Part shown: piece after piece, positions 8,365 through 18,367 of the stretch
How positions within the stretch are numbered: the first letter of the stretch is position 1
How the letters are laid out: each line of letters opens with the position of its first letter
Assembly (NCBI RefSeq): GCF_003860215.1
Contig: NZ_RQYH01000010.1
Span: 1 to 64,000 of the forward strand
Reading direction: 5' to 3'
Origin: Desulfovibrio sp. OH1186_COT-070
Lineage (GTDB): Bacteria; Desulfobacterota; Desulfovibrionia; Desulfovibrionales; Desulfovibrionaceae
Length of the DNA: 64,000 bases
Made by a program: the position numbers and the translations under genes
Notes under the pieces: model-generated
The model's input: the letters and a program-made list of their open reading frames with translations, nothing else
The model's database searches: none
Told to the model about the DNA's origin: nothing

Positions 8365-9651
8365 ATGGCCCGTCGCGTTATCGGCGTCAACGAACGTCTG
8401 CCCCTCCTGCAAACCATTCCTCTGAGCCTCCAGCATCTTTTCGCCATGTTCGGCGCCACGGTACTGGTGCCCATCCTGTTCGGGATCAATCCGGCCACGG
8501 TGCTGCTGTTCAACGGCATCGGCACCCTGCTCTATCTTATTATCTGCAAGGGCAGAATCCCCGCCTATCTGGGTTCCAGCTTTGCCTTCATTTCTCCGGT
8601 CATGCTGCTCCTTCCTCTGAGCTACGAGCTGGCCCTGGGAGGTTTCATCATCTGCGGCGCGCTGTTCTGTCTGGTGGCCCTTGTTGTCAGAACAGCCGGA
8701 ACGGGCTGGCTGGACGTGCTTTTTCCGCCAGCGGCCATGGGAGCCATTGTCGCGGTTATCGGGCTGGAACTGGCGGGCGTTGCCGCCAACATGGCCGGGC
8801 TGCTGCCGCCGGAAGGCGCCCGGGCCGACAGCGCCGTTGTGACCGTGGCCCTTTTCAGCCTTGCGGTGACGGTGCTCGGGTCTGTGCTGTTTCGGGGTTT
8901 TCTGGCCATCATCCCCATTCTTGTCGGCGTGCTGGCGGGATACGGGCTTTCCTTTGTCATGGGCATGGTGGACGTGACCCCCATCCGCGAAGCTCCCTGG
9001 TTTGCCCTGCCCACCATCTACACGCCGAAGTTTGAATGGTTCGCCGTGCTGACCGTCCTGCCTGCGGCCCTGGTGGTCATTGCCGAGCATGTGGGCCATC
9101 TGGTGGTCACGGCCAATATCGTCAACCAGGATCTCATGCGCAACCCCGGCCTGCACCGCTCCATGTTTGCTAACGGCCTGTCCACAATGCTTTCCGGATT
9201 TTTCGGCTCCACGCCCAACACAACCTACGGCGAAAACATCGGCGTGCTGGCCATCACCAAGGTCTACAGCACCTGGGTCATCGGCGGCACGGCCATTCTG
9301 GCCATTTTGCTCTCCTGCGTGGGAAAGCTGGCGGCCGCCATACAGATCATTCCTGTTCCCGTCATGGGCGGCGTGTCGCTGCTGCTGTACGGCGTCATCG
9401 GCGCATCGGGCATCCGGGTGCTTGTGGAGTCCAGGGTGGACTACAACAAGGCGCAAAACCTGATTCTCACGTCCGTTATCCTGATCATCGGCGTGAGCGG
9501 AGCCAAGGCGCATATCGGCGCGGTGGAACTCAAGGGCATGGCCCTGGCCACTGTGGTGGGAGTGGGCATGAGCGCGCTTTTCCGCCTTATGGAGCGCCTG
9601 CGCGGGCACGAAGAAGAGGAAGGCGCACCCGGCGACCAGCGCGCGTCATGA
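8365..9651 (+). CDS. uraA: Uracil/xanthine permease (NCS2 family)
   Basis: A 428-residue multi-span membrane protein of the NCS2 nucleobase symporter family. Landmarks are LQHLFAMFGATVLVPILFGI near the N-terminus, PAYLGSSFAFISPVMLLL, and the family signature NTTYGENIGVLAITKVYS after SGFFGSTP. The first part resembles UraA proton-uracil symporters most. The ATG at 8365 is preferred to the one at 8359, because AGAGG at 8353-8357 gives it normal spacing. The last 25 residues are hydrophilic and acidic. It stands alone after the bifunctional enzyme and is convergent with dinB. Confidence 0.85.
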   Translation: MARRVIGVNERLPLLQTIPLSLQHLFAMFGATVLVPILFGINPATVLLFNGIGTLLYLIICKGRIPAYLGSSFAFISPVMLLLPLSYELALGGFIICGALFCLVALVVRTAGTGWLDVLFPPAAMGAIVAVIGLELAGVAANMAGLLPPEGARADSAVVTVALFSLAVTVLGSVLFRGFLAIIPILVGVLAGYGLSFVMGMVDVTPIREAPWFALPTIYTPKFEWFAVLTVLPAALVVIAEHVGHLVVTANIVNQDLMRNPGLHRSMFANGLSTMLSGFFGSTPNTTYGENIGVLAITKVYSTWVIGGTAILAILLSCVGKLAAAIQIIPVPVMGGVSLLLYGVIGASGIRVLVESRVDYNKAQNLILTSVILIIGVSGAKAHIGAVELKGMALATVVGVGMSALFRLMERLRGHEEEEGAPGDQRAS

Positions 9652-9711
9652 CAGGCAGTCTGGCTTTGCACAGAAAACTTCCGGGCGGCCCCGCGCTTTG
9701 GGCACGGCCCC

Positions 9712-10917
9712 CTATACCGTGCCGGAATTTTTGCCCGCACTTTCGCCTGGCGTGAACAGACGCCCGCGCTGGACAATGCGCGGCCCGAAACGCTCCCGCA
9801 GGCCGTCCAGCGCCGCGTCCAGTTTTTGCCGCCGCTCCTCCTCGCGCGGGTCCACCCCGCCTGCGGCCTTGCCTGTTCCGGGCAGAAAAAGCTGCGCCGC
9901 CGCATCCCCAAAGCCCGAAACGCCCAACCCCACCAACCGCACGGGCGCGGGCAGGGGCAGGGCGCGCAGAAGTTCGCGCCCCACCTCAAACAGGGTCCGG
10001 GTAGCGCAGACCGGCTCGTCCAGCGTGCGCGAGCGCGTGATCTGCCGGAAGTCGGCAAACTTGACCTTGAGGGTGATGGTGCGCCCCTTGAGACCGTTTT
10101 TGCGCAACCTGGCCCCCACGCGCTCGGCATGGGCCAGAAGGCTTTTTTCCAGCAGGGCGCGGTCGCGCGTGTCCCGCGCGAAGGTGCATTCCGCGCTTTC
10201 GCTTTTGGCCTCGCGCACCGGCTGCACCCCCCGCTCATCGCGTCCGTGGATGCGCTCGTGCAGCGTTCTTCCCCATTTGCCGTAACGCCGCTCCAGAAAC
10301 TCCGGGCCGCAAACGCGCAACTGCTCCACCGTGCTGATGCCCAGGGCTTGCAGGTCCTGCACCATGCGCCGCCCCACACCGGGAATTTTGCCCACGGGCA
10401 GGCGGCGCAAAAAAACATCCGCCTCCTCCGGCGGCAAAATGTACACGCCATCGGGTTTGCGGATGTCCGAACAGATCTTGGCCAGAAACTTGACCGGAGC
10501 AAGCCCCACAGAGCAGGTCAGCCCGTCCGTGGCCTCTGCGACCCGCCTCTTGAGGCGCGCCACAAAAACCTCGGGAGGGCCGAACAGCCGCTCCAGACCG
10601 GAGGCGTCCATATAGGCCTCGTCCACGCTGGCCTGTTCCACCAGGGGAGAAAACTCGCCCAGCGCCGCCATGACCTGCCGCGAAACTTCCGCATAGCGCC
10701 GGTGACGGCAGGGCAGCACCACGGCCTGCGGGCAAAGACGCCTGGCCGTGCTCATGGGCATGGCCGAATGCACGCCAAAGGCGCGCGCCTCATAGGAACA
10801 GGTGGAAACAACCCCCCGCTCTCCGCCGCCCACGATGACGGGCCTGCCGCGCAGGTCGGGATTGTCCTTCTGCTCCACAGAGGCGAAGAACGCGTCCATG
10901 TCCAGATGCAGGATCAT
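9712..10917 (-). CDS. dinB: DNA polymerase IV (Y-family translesion polymerase)
   Basis: A 401-residue Y-family polymerase. It opens with MILHLDMDAFFASVEQ (catalytic Asp), has SCSYEARAFGVHSAMP-like finger residues (STCSYEARAFGVHSAMP), the second catalytic pair in VEQASVDEAYMDASG, a helix-hairpin-helix GKIPGVGRRMVQ, and a little-finger domain ending in LVGLGVSGF. The start at 10917 lies 20 bases after the hom stop; the ribosome site is weak (GGCGGA), which suggests low or coupled expression behind hom. The longer open frame running into hom is not needed. The C-terminal tail of about 60 residues is hydrophilic. Confidence 0.93.
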   Translation of the reverse strand: MILHLDMDAFFASVEQKDNPDLRGRPVIVGGGERGVVSTCSYEARAFGVHSAMPMSTARRLCPQAVVLPCRHRRYAEVSRQVMAALGEFSPLVEQASVDEAYMDASGLERLFGPPEVFVARLKRRVAEATDGLTCSVGLAPVKFLAKICSDIRKPDGVYILPPEEADVFLRRLPVGKIPGVGRRMVQDLQALGISTVEQLRVCGPEFLERRYGKWGRTLHERIHGRDERGVQPVREAKSESAECTFARDTRDRALLEKSLLAHAERVGARLRKNGLKGRTITLKVKFADFRQITRSRTLDEPVCATRTLFEVGRELLRALPLPAPVRLVGLGVSGFGDAAAQLFLPGTGKAAGGVDPREEERRQKLDAALDGLRERFGPRIVQRGRLFTPGESAGKNSGTV

Positions 10918-10937
10918 GGCGTCCGCCGTATTGCCCG

Positions 10938-12272
10938 CTACGCCCCGCCCAGCACCCTGAAATACACTGCCGGTTCCTTGAGCAGCCCGGCGTCCAGCGC
11001 GCACTGGAGGGCATCGCTCATGGCCTGGGCCGTGGTTTCGTGCGTCATGAAGACCAGAGGCACGCCGTGTCCCTCGTCGCTTTTCTGGATGACCTGGGCC
11101 ATGCTGATGCCCTCGGCGGCCATGCAGCCCGAAATGTCCCGCAAAACGCCCGGCGCGTCCTGAACCATGACCCGCACATAATAGCACGAACGCCATTCCT
11201 GCGGCGGAACAATGGAAGCCCTGGGCAGATCGCTGCCCGCAAAACCCGTGTTGTTGGGGCGTTCGTCGCGCGCCACGGCCAGCACGTCGGCCAGCACGGC
11301 TCCGGCCGTGGGCAGATCGCCCGCGCCCCGGCCGTGAAAGAAAAGCGCCCCGGCAGCATTGGCCTCCACGCGCACGGCATTGTACACCCCGCCAACCCGC
11401 GCCAGCAGATAGGTGTGGTGCACCAGAGCCGGAAAAACACCGGCCTCCAGCCGCACCTGACTGTCGTCCTCCCCTGCCTGCGGGGAAGGCACTTCGCGCA
11501 CCTGACCGATGAGCTTGATGCGGTAGCCGAACTCGCGGGCCAGGCGGATGTCCAGACCGGAGAGCCCGCGAATGCCGCGCACCGAAAGGGCCGTGTAGGG
11601 ATAGTGGACGCCGTAGGCCAGCCTGATGAGCAGAATGAGCTTGTGGGCTGCGTCGTGGCCGTCAATGTCCAGCGTGGGGTCGGCTTCGGCATAGCCCAAG
11701 GTCTGGGCCTGCTTGAGGGCCACGTCAAAATCCATATTGTTGCTGGTCATTTCGGACAGGATATAATTGCTCGTGCCGTTCAGGATGCCCATGAGATCGT
11801 GGACGCGGTTTCCGGCAAGGCTCTGCCGCAAAGCCTCCACAATGGGGATGGCCCCGGCAACGCTGGCCTCATAGCGCAGGATGCGTTTTTTGCGTTCGGC
11901 CTTGCGGAACAGATCCGGCCCTTCTTCCGCCAGCAGGGCCTTGTTGGCCGTGACCACATGCTTGCCCTGATCCAGCGCGCGGTCGATGAGCGCGCGGGCA
12001 TGGTCAATGCCGCCGATGAGTTCCACCAGCACGTCGATCTGCGGATCGTCGGTGAGTTCGCGATAGTCCGTGGTCAGGGCAACGCCATCGGGCAGGGCCG
12101 TGTCGCGGGCCTTGGCGGGATTGCGCACCAGAACCCTGGTCAGAACCACATCACGCCCCGCGCGGCGGCGGATGACATCCGCATTTTCCCGGAGCAGCCG
12201 CACAAGGCCGCCCCCCACAGTGCCGAAACCGGCCAGTCCGATGCGCAGGGGCTTTTCGCTGCCTTTGCTCAT
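10938..12272 (-). CDS. hom: Homoserine dehydrogenase
   Basis: A 444-residue enzyme that reduces aspartate semialdehyde to homoserine for threonine and methionine synthesis. It has an N-terminal NAD(P)-binding fold (RIGLAGFGTVGGGLVRLL), the HVVTANKALLA and YEASVAGAIPIVEALRQSL segments, the signature GILNGTSNYILSEM and GYAEADPTLDIDGHDAAHKL, and a C-terminal ACT domain (VMVQDAPGVLRDISGCMAAE) typical of feedback control by threonine. The ATG at 12272 has AAGGAG at good spacing. It lies between an aminotransferase gene and dinB on the same strand, giving a likely three-gene operon. Confidence 0.96.
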   Translation of the reverse strand: MSKGSEKPLRIGLAGFGTVGGGLVRLLRENADVIRRRAGRDVVLTRVLVRNPAKARDTALPDGVALTTDYRELTDDPQIDVLVELIGGIDHARALIDRALDQGKHVVTANKALLAEEGPDLFRKAERKKRILRYEASVAGAIPIVEALRQSLAGNRVHDLMGILNGTSNYILSEMTSNNMDFDVALKQAQTLGYAEADPTLDIDGHDAAHKLILLIRLAYGVHYPYTALSVRGIRGLSGLDIRLAREFGYRIKLIGQVREVPSPQAGEDDSQVRLEAGVFPALVHHTYLLARVGGVYNAVRVEANAAGALFFHGRGAGDLPTAGAVLADVLAVARDERPNNTGFAGSDLPRASIVPPQEWRSCYYVRVMVQDAPGVLRDISGCMAAEGISMAQVIQKSDEGHGVPLVFMTHETTAQAMSDALQCALDAGLLKEPAVYFRVLGGA

Positions 12273-12380
12273 GCTTTCTCCTTGAAAAATACAGCGCGGT
12301 TCAGGATTGTTCGCGCCAGACGTCTGCGGGCGGGCCATGCCCGCCCCTTGTGACCACAAGACAAAAACCGCATGCGCGGC

Positions 12381-13562
12381 TCACTCCGCTGTGCCGGAAA
12401 GCAGGCGGCGCATGCCGCTGATGGCCTGGCGCGTGCGGTGCTCGTTTTCGATGAGGGCAAAGCGCACATATTCGTCGCCGTACGAGCCAAAGCCCAACCC
12501 CGGCGAAACAGCCACATGCGCTTCCTGCAGAAGAAGCTTGGCAAACTCCACTGACCCCATTTTGCGGAACTCTTCCGGAATGCGCGCCCAGACGAACATG
12601 GTGGCTTTGGGCGAAGGCGTGTGCCAGCCGATGCGGTTCAGGCCCTCCACCAGCCTGTCCCTGCGCTCCCTGTAAATTTCGCGGATGCGGATCACATCGT
12701 CCTCCGGGCCGTTGAGGGCCACCGTGGAGGCAATCTGGATGGGCTGGAACATGCCGTAGTCCAGATAGCTCTTGATGCGCGCCAGACTGTGCACAAGATG
12801 GCTGTTGCCCACACAAAAGCCCACGCGCCAGCCGGGCATGGAATAGCTTTTGGAGAGGGAGTAAAATTCCACTCCCACGTCCTTTGCGCCCCTGGCCTGC
12901 AGAAAACTGGGCGCCTTGTAGCCGTCAAAGACCATATCCGCGTAGGCCAGATCCTGTATGACCCAGAGCTTGTTTTCTTTGGCAAAGTCCGCCACTTTCT
13001 GGAAAAAATCCAAGTCCGTCACTTCTGTGGTGGGATTGTGCGGATAGCAGAGAAAAAGCACCTTGGGCCTGGGCCAGGCCTGCCGGGTGGCGGCTTCCAG
13101 ATCTTCAAAAAAATTACGGTCAGGGCCAATGGGCACGCTGCGCACATCGGCTCCGGCGATAACGGGCGCGTATTTGTGGATGGGATAGGTGGGATCAGGC
13201 GCCAGCACCACATCGCCCGGTTCCAGCATGGCCAGAGAAAGATGGGCAAGCCCTTCCTTGGAACCCAAAGTGACGATGGCTTCTGTTTCCGGATCCAGAT
13301 GCACGCCGTAATGGCGCTCGTAGCGGGCGCAGATGGCCTTGCGCAGGTTGGGGATGCCGCGCGAGAGCGAATAGCGGTGGTTGACGGGCTTTTGCGCGGC
13401 TTCCACCAGCTTTTCCACAATGGGCGCGGGGGTGGGAATGTCCGGATTGCCCATGCTGAAATCCACAATGTCCACATTCTGCCGGCGCAAACGCATTTTC
13501 AGCTCTCCCACCAGAGCGAACACATACGGGGGAAGCCGGCGGATCCGTGAAAATTCTTCCAT
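12381..13562 (-). CDS. alaC: PLP-dependent aminotransferase, AlaC/LL-DAP aminotransferase-like
   Basis: A 393-residue fold-type I aminotransferase. Key points are [40 protein letters not shown], the substrate/PLP region [30 protein letters not shown], and the Schiff-base lysine in [20 protein letters not shown]. Sequence style is that of AlaC, a glutamate-pyruvate aminotransferase group often misnamed aspartate aminotransferase; an amino donor role in methionine/threonine metabolism is also possible given the hom gene 108 bases downstream. Start ATG at 13562, preceded by GGAG. Confidence 0.85.
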   Translation of the reverse strand: MEEFSRIRRLPPYVFALVGELKMRLRRQNVDIVDFSMGNPDIPTPAPIVEKLVEAAQKPVNHRYSLSRGIPNLRKAICARYERHYGVHLDPETEAIVTLGSKEGLAHLSLAMLEPGDVVLAPDPTYPIHKYAPVIAGADVRSVPIGPDRNFFEDLEAATRQAWPRPKVLFLCYPHNPTTEVTDLDFFQKVADFAKENKLWVIQDLAYADMVFDGYKAPSFLQARGAKDVGVEFYSLSKSYSMPGWRVGFCVGNSHLVHSLARIKSYLDYGMFQPIQIASTVALNGPEDDVIRIREIYRERRDRLVEGLNRIGWHTPSPKATMFVWARIPEEFRKMGSVEFAKLLLQEAHVAVSPGLGFGSYGDEYVRFALIENEHRTRQAISGMRRLLSGTAE

Positions 13563-13649
13563 GGCGGCACTCCAGAAGTTTTGCTCGTTGCCCGATCCCG
13601 AAAAAGGACAGCAAAAGAGCATCGGGGCCGCGCAGCCCTGCGCCCCCCC

Positions 13650-13679
13650 CTGACAGGAGCAGTTCTGACAGGAGCAGTT
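13650..13679. repeat. Perfect tandem repeat, 2 x 15 bases
   Basis: CTGACAGGAGCAGTT occurs twice back to back in the 328-base divergent gap between the aminotransferase gene and mtnA. It lies about 90-120 bases upstream of the aminotransferase start and just downstream of the predicted start site of its promoter, so within the leader if that promoter is right. Confidence 0.9.
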
Positions 13680-13704
13680 AGCGGCGCACGCGGCGTATTC
13701 TTGC

Positions 13705-13734
13705 AGCATAGCCAGCCCCGCACCGCTTTGTAAA
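13705..13734 (-). promoter_or_regulatory. Putative sigma-70 promoter for the aminotransferase-hom-dinB operon
   Basis: On the minus strand TTTACA (13734-13729) and TATGCT (13710-13705) are separated by 18 bases. The predicted transcript would start near 13698 and have a leader of about 135 bases that includes the 15-base tandem repeat. Confidence 0.4.
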
Positions 13735-13837
13735 GGACGGAATTGCGCGTCTTTCCGCCAAGCCCCGCACGGTCCGGGCAGCGCGCATTCCGCAAGGCGG
13801 AGCCTGCCCGCAGGCAGACGGGGGAACACCCTTTCTT

Positions 13838-13866
13838 TTGCTTTTTTGCCTGTCCGGGAGTAGGCT
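13838..13866 (+). promoter_or_regulatory. Putative sigma-70 promoter for mtnA
   Basis: TTGCTT (13838-13843) and TAGGCT (13861-13866) with a 17-base spacer, 24 bases before the mtnA ATG. Two small hairpin-capable segments, TCCGC/GCGGA and GCCTGC/GCAGGC, lie just upstream between about 13790 and 13815. The match to consensus is moderate. Confidence 0.3.
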
Positions 13867-13890
13867 GCAAACACTTTGCGGGAGGACATC

Positions 13891-14967
13891 ATGGACGACC
13901 ATATCCGCTTTGACCACACGGATTTTGCCCTGCACCTGCTGGACCAGCGTCTTTTGCCCGGGCAGGAGGCAACCGTGGTCTGTCGCAGCACAGACGATAT
14001 TGTGCATGCCATCCAGAACATGACCGTGCGCGGCGCTCCGGCCATCGGCGTTGCCGCGGCCTGGGGCTGCGTTCTGGCGCTCCACGCCCTCGGCGCGCAA
14101 CAGGCAGACGAACTGGAGGAACATCTGGAGCGCATTGCCTGTGCCCGGCCCACGGCGGTCAATCTGCGCTGGGCCGTGGAGCGCATGCGCGCCGTCCGCC
14201 GCAAAATGCCCCCCAACGGCCATGCCGCGCTGATGGAAGCCTTTGTGCAGGAGGCGCGCGCCATTCAGGCAGAGGATGTGCTCGCCTGCAAGACCCTGGG
14301 CAGGCACGGGGCGGCCTGCCTGAAAGACGGAGACTGCGTGCTCACCCACTGCAATGCCGGAGCCCTGGCCACAGCGGGCTACGGCACGGCTCTGGGGGTT
14401 ATCCGCGCTGCGGTGGAAGAAGGCAAGCGCATCCGGGTCATTGCCGACGAAACGCGCCCCCTGTTTCAGGGCGCGCGCCTGACCGCGTGGGAGTTGCACA
14501 AAGACGGCATCCCGGTCAGCGTGGCCTGCGACAATGCCTGCGCCCTGCTCATGAGCCGGGGGCTTGTGCAGGTGGCCCTGGTCGGCGCGGACCGCATTGC
14601 CGCCAACGGGGATACGGCCAACAAAATCGGCACCCTGGGCGTGGCCCTGCTGGCACGGCACTTCGGCATTCCCTTCTATGTGGCGGCGCCCCTCTCCACC
14701 ATTGACATTTCCCTGCCCGACGGAAGCGCCATTCCCATTGAAGAACGCCCGGCGGATGAAGTGACCTGCCCGGACGGCAGGCGCGTCTGCCCCGCCGGAG
14801 TGCCTGCGTACAATCCGGCCTTTGACGTGACGCCCGCAGACTGCATCAGCGGCATCATCACGGAAAGGGGTGTGCTGCGTCCGCCCTACACCGCCTCTGT
14901 GCGGGCGGCCCTGGAAGAAGCGGCCCCGAAAGAAGAAGCCCCGAAGGAAGAAAGAGCGCGGGCATGA
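13891..14967 (+). CDS. mtnA: S-methyl-5-thioribose-1-phosphate isomerase
   Basis: A 358-residue member of the aIF-2B-related sugar isomerases. It converts methylthioribose 1-phosphate to the ribulose form in methionine salvage. Clear motifs are [28 protein letters not shown], the catalytic cysteine in [20 protein letters not shown], and the catalytic aspartate in [23 protein letters not shown] at 13891 after GGGAGG. The C-terminus carries a duplicated acidic/basic tail (two PKEE units) beyond the family core. The last four bases overlap the next ORF (ATGA). No other salvage gene is nearby. Confidence 0.95.
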   Translation: MDDHIRFDHTDFALHLLDQRLLPGQEATVVCRSTDDIVHAIQNMTVRGAPAIGVAAAWGCVLALHALGAQQADELEEHLERIACARPTAVNLRWAVERMRAVRRKMPPNGHAALMEAFVQEARAIQAEDVLACKTLGRHGAACLKDGDCVLTHCNAGALATAGYGTALGVIRAAVEEGKRIRVIADETRPLFQGARLTAWELHKDGIPVSVACDNACALLMSRGLVQVALVGADRIAANGDTANKIGTLGVALLARHFGIPFYVAAPLSTIDISLPDGSAIPIEERPADEVTCPDGRRVCPAGVPAYNPAFDVTPADCISGIITERGVLRPPYTASVRAALEEAAPKEEAPKEERARA

Positions 14968-16898
14968 AAGAACTGCTGCTGGTGGCCGCGCCGCCGGACG
15001 GGGAGCACCCCCCCGGCGCGCTGGCAACGGAGTACGGCCCGGCCGGGGAGGCCCGTGCCCGGCGTGTGGTTGTTCATTGGGAAGGATGGGACGCGCCGCC
15101 GGGCGAAATCTCCCTGGCCGCCCGCCTGCGTGAGGAACTGACCGCCATCCGCGCCGAACACATGGCCTGGGCGCACGATATGGGCCGCATGCGCGTGGAA
15201 GGGCGCGAGGTACAGCACTGGCTGGCCTGCGGCGAAAGCCTTTCCCTGTGGTGGTGCTCCCTGCTCTACGAGCGCCACCCCAAAATGACTCCCGGCCTGT
15301 ATGCCGTCTACAAACTGCGCGCTCTGGAACGCCTCATGGACGCCGAAGGCTTTACCGCCCTGCGCCTGTACGGGGGCGACAGCGCCCTGCGGCGGACTCT
15401 GGCCGATTTTTGCCGCGCCAGCGGCCGCCGCTTTGCGCAAAGCCGTGACGCGGCCCCCGAGGCAAAAGCCGCCGGCCTGCTGCGGCGCTTTTATGCGGCG
15501 GCTCCGGCCCCCCTGCGCGCTCTGGCGCGTTACGCCCACTGGTGGTGGACGGTGCGGCGCAAGCTCATGCCCGTTGCCGCATCCCTGCCGCCAACCCGCA
15601 CCCCCGCCGCCACCATTGCCACCTACTTTCCCAATGTGGACATGCAGGCCGCCAAAGAGGGCCGCTTTCGCTCCCGCTACTGGGAAAGCCTGCACAATGC
15701 CCTTGGCGACGCGGCGCGGCGCGAGGGGGGGCACTTTGTGCGCTGGCTCTTTGTGCGCTTTCCCGCGCCGGGGCTGGATTTGGCGCAGTGCCTGGAATTG
15801 CGTAACCGCTTCCGGCAAGAAGGCAGGGACGGCGCGAGTTTTCACTATCTGGAAGAATTTTTGCGCCACCGCGACCTCTGGGCTTCGCTCTGGCGTCATG
15901 CGCGCCTGTGCGTTGCCAGCCTGCGCCTGGAAAGATCCGTGCAGCCGACCTTCTGCTTTTCCGGCTCGCGCCTGAACTTTTGGGAATATCTGGGGGGCTT
16001 CTGGGCCGAATCCTTCCGGGGGTGGCGCGGGCTGGAACGCTGCCTGCAACAGCGCGCCCTGCAACGCTATGCGGCCTGCGCCGGAAAGCAGCGCTGGACG
16101 CTCTTTCCCCTGGAAAACTGCCCCTGGGAGCGCATGCTGACCCAGGCCGTGCACCAGGCGGGCAACGGCCCGGTGTACGGCGCGCAGCACTCCAGCCTCC
16201 GGCCCACGGACTTCCGCTATTTTGACGACAAGCGCACCTTTGCGGGCCAACTGGCAACCTTTCAGCCCGACACCATTCTGGGCAACGGCAGTTCGGCCTG
16301 CGACCAATGGCTTGCGGCCCATCTGCCTGCGGAGCGCCTCGCCGCCGCAGAAGCCCTGCGCTACCTCTATCTGGCAGACAAAACGCCCTCTCCCGCGCAC
16401 AGCGCGCCGCCGCACGGCAAGCGCCTGCTGGCGGTAACCAGCTTCTTTGCCGACGAAACCCAGGCCCACCTTGAACTGCTGGCCCGCGCCCTGCGCGCCG
16501 GACTGCTGGACGGCTGGGAAGTGCGCGTCAAGCCGCACCCCTATCTGCCCGTGCGCGATCGCCTGCATGCCCTTCTGGGCAGCCGCGCCGACGCCATTTT
16601 CGTGGAGGAAGGCCCCATCGCCGACTGCCTGCAACCGGGCGTGGTGGTCTGGGCCTCCAATTCCACCACAGCGGTTCTGGAAGCCGCGCTCAAGGGGCTG
16701 CCCGTCATGGCCATGCTGCCTCTGGGCGATTTCGACCTCTGCCCCCTGCAGGACGTGGCCGACCTGCCGCGCACGGGAACCCTCGACCATGTGGCAGCGG
16801 CCCTGAATACCGCCACGCCCCTGAACCTGTCCGCAGACTATCTGTGCCTCGACTCGGCCCTGCCCCGCTGGAAAAAACTGCTCGGACTGGAACCGTAG
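14964..16898 (+). CDS. Surface carbohydrate biosynthesis protein, TIGR04326-like
   Basis: A 644-residue soluble protein. The N-terminal half contains [19 protein letters not shown] and a Trp/Tyr-rich [13 protein letters not shown] stretch; the middle has [19 protein letters not shown] and [16 protein letters not shown]; the C-terminal part ([15 protein letters not shown], then [20 protein letters not shown]) looks like the donor-binding half of a GT-B glycosyltransferase, as in capsule (Kps/CMP-sugar) enzymes. This arrangement fits the TIGR04326 family of surface carbohydrate proteins. Activity is unknown. It is translationally coupled to mtnA by an ATGA overlap, an unexpected pairing, and is about 7 kb from the main glycan locus. 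Confidence 0.6.
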   Translation: MKELLLVAAPPDGEHPPGALATEYGPAGEARARRVVVHWEGWDAPPGEISLAARLREELTAIRAEHMAWAHDMGRMRVEGREVQHWLACGESLSLWWCSLLYERHPKMTPGLYAVYKLRALERLMDAEGFTALRLYGGDSALRRTLADFCRASGRRFAQSRDAAPEAKAAGLLRRFYAAAPAPLRALARYAHWWWTVRRKLMPVAASLPPTRTPAATIATYFPNVDMQAAKEGRFRSRYWESLHNALGDAARREGGHFVRWLFVRFPAPGLDLAQCLELRNRFRQEGRDGASFHYLEEFLRHRDLWASLWRHARLCVASLRLERSVQPTFCFSGSRLNFWEYLGGFWAESFRGWRGLERCLQQRALQRYAACAGKQRWTLFPLENCPWERMLTQAVHQAGNGPVYGAQHSSLRPTDFRYFDDKRTFAGQLATFQPDTILGNGSSACDQWLAAHLPAERLAAAEALRYLYLADKTPSPAHSAPPHGKRLLAVTSFFADETQAHLELLARALRAGLLDGWEVRVKPHPYLPVRDRLHALLGSRADAIFVEEGPIADCLQPGVVVWASNSTTAVLEAALKGLPVMAMLPLGDFDLCPLQDVADLPRTGTLDHVAAALNTATPLNLSADYLCLDSALPRWKKLLGLEP

Positions 16899-16922
16899 CG
16901 GCACTGCCCGGGGTCTTTGCCG

Positions 16923-17630
16923 TTACTGTGCCGGAGGGGCTGTCATGTCCGGAATTTGGGCGGGCAGCGCGTCAAAATCGGCATCGTGGGCCTGCGGCTT
17001 TGCTCCGCCGTCATGGATATGCTTCCCGGCTCCGGCAGGAGGCGTGATTTCCGTATCATAATCGGCGTCGTGCAGGTTCTTCCTCTTGTCCAAAAGCTGC
17101 CTGGGCTCGCGCACCATCACATACAGCGCCGCATTGTTTTCCGTATACCACAGGCCATCGTGCGCATACATCCACACGGCGCGTGCGGAGTCCGCTCCGG
17201 AGCTTTTGAGCAAAAGCTTCAGATAGCCATCACTGTTGCGCCTGCCCACAATCTCCAGAGTGAAGTTTTCCGGCGACATGCGGTAGTCGTTTTCCGGCAG
17301 GGCTCCCTTGCAGAAACTCCGGAAGACAAAATTGGCGTTCGTGTCCCGCATGCGCTCCAGAAAGACAGCCGCGCTGCCCGACCGTTCCAGCGGCTGCGGA
17401 TAGTGCATGGAATAGCGCAGCATTTTTGAGGCCTCTGCCCGTGTTGCCTCGTTGATATAGCAGAAAATGGCTTCAAAGTGCATTTTGAGCGCGCCTTCGG
17501 GGGTACTGGCCTCCTGCTGGTAGCGGGCCTTGAATTCCTTGTAGGTCTGCGGCAGGCGGGCCTGCGCCCCGCCGGGGAACAAACCCGCCGCAAACAGGGC
17601 CAGAACAAGCAGCACAAAACATTTTTTCAT
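16923..17630 (-). CDS. Exported hypothetical protein
   Basis: A 235-residue protein with a classical signal peptide (MKKCFVLLVLALFAAGLFPG, cleavage likely after AQA). The mature part opens with QTYKEFKARYQQEASTPEGA, followed by a compact alpha/beta segment (EGALKMHFEAIFCYINEATR; FTLEIVGRRNSDGYLKLLLK; VWMYAHDGLWYTENNAALYV) and a low-complexity C-terminus containing two HDAD repeats. The segment order resembles DUF4864/NTF2-like exported proteins but I cannot name a family. ATG at 17630 after AAAGGA. It lies 60 bases downstream of a second exported protein on the same strand and is probably cotranscribed with it. Confidence 0.6.
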   Translation of the reverse strand: MKKCFVLLVLALFAAGLFPGGAQARLPQTYKEFKARYQQEASTPEGALKMHFEAIFCYINEATRAEASKMLRYSMHYPQPLERSGSAAVFLERMRDTNANFVFRSFCKGALPENDYRMSPENFTLEIVGRRNSDGYLKLLLKSSGADSARAVWMYAHDGLWYTENNAALYVMVREPRQLLDKRKNLHDADYDTEITPPAGAGKHIHDGGAKPQAHDADFDALPAQIPDMTAPPAQ

Positions 17631-17690
17631 GGGAAAGTCCTTTGGTTGCAGCACACCCCGGCGTCCGCCCCTTGCCGTAGCGGGGTGCGC

Positions 17691-18341
17691 CTAATCGGAA
17701 TACAGCAGATACTGCGCATGGGAGGCAAGCTGAAAAGAAGAAGGCTGCGCCTCATTCACCGGCGCAAACAGGTGTACCGCCAACGGGATGCCCCCTGCCA
17801 GCTTTCCCCGGCACTCGCCGATGCGCGCGCCTGTCAGCAGGGAGAACACTGCCGCAGGGCGTGAAAGCGTCAGGGGGCCGTACAGATCCAGATCATCCCC
17901 GGCAAAGGCGTAACGCTCCAGCCCGCAGACCAGGCATTTGACTTTCTGCACCCTGGCCTTGATGCTGCTTCCGCCGCTTTTCAGGACAAGGTATTTCCCC
18001 AAATCCGCGCGGAGAAGAAGTCCGGAAGCAGAGAACTCCCGCTTTTTTTCCAGAAAATGCGCACCGTCTCCGCTTTTGCCGCATTTTTCAACGGGTCTGC
18101 CCTTGTCCGCCAGGCGCATCCAGTGGGACTGCTGGTGCCGCACGTCCTTGTGCTCCGGCCTGGCTTTGGCGGCAAGATCGTCCGGGGCAAAGGAAAAAAA
18201 CTGCTTCTCGCAGGAAAAGCATTTCCATTCGATGACCGGAATGGTGCGTTCCTCGCCCGAATCTCCGGCCAGTGCGGCCGTTGCGGCCATTCCCCAGAAG
18301 GCCAGCGACAAGGCCACAGCCATTTTCACGCACGCGCTCAC
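17691..18341 (-). CDS. Exported protein with two CxxC motifs
   Basis: A 216-residue protein. The GTG at 18341 is chosen because GGGAG lies at suitable distance and the following residues (VSACVKMAVALSLAFWGMAA) form a signal peptide; an internal ATG at 18323 is an alternative. The mature protein has two CxxC pairs in similar settings, EWKCFSCEKQFFSFAPDD and KVKCLVCGLERYAFAGDD, which suggests a duplicated zinc-ribbon-like or redox unit. I do not recognise the family. Downstream lies a second exported protein; upstream the divergent adhesin gene. Confidence 0.55.
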   Translation of the reverse strand: MSACVKMAVALSLAFWGMAATAALAGDSGEERTIPVIEWKCFSCEKQFFSFAPDDLAAKARPEHKDVRHQQSHWMRLADKGRPVEKCGKSGDGAHFLEKKREFSASGLLLRADLGKYLVLKSGGSSIKARVQKVKCLVCGLERYAFAGDDLDLYGPLTLSRPAAVFSLLTGARIGECRGKLAGGIPLAVHLFAPVNEAQPSSFQLASHAQYLLYSD

Positions 18342-18367
18342 GGCACACTTTCTCCCGCAAAAAGGGT

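Noticed and set aside
11040-12353. Long plus-strand frame opposite hom
   Set aside because: It is the mirror of a G+C-rich real gene: no family motifs, no ribosome site, and homoserine dehydrogenase motifs are clear on the other strand.
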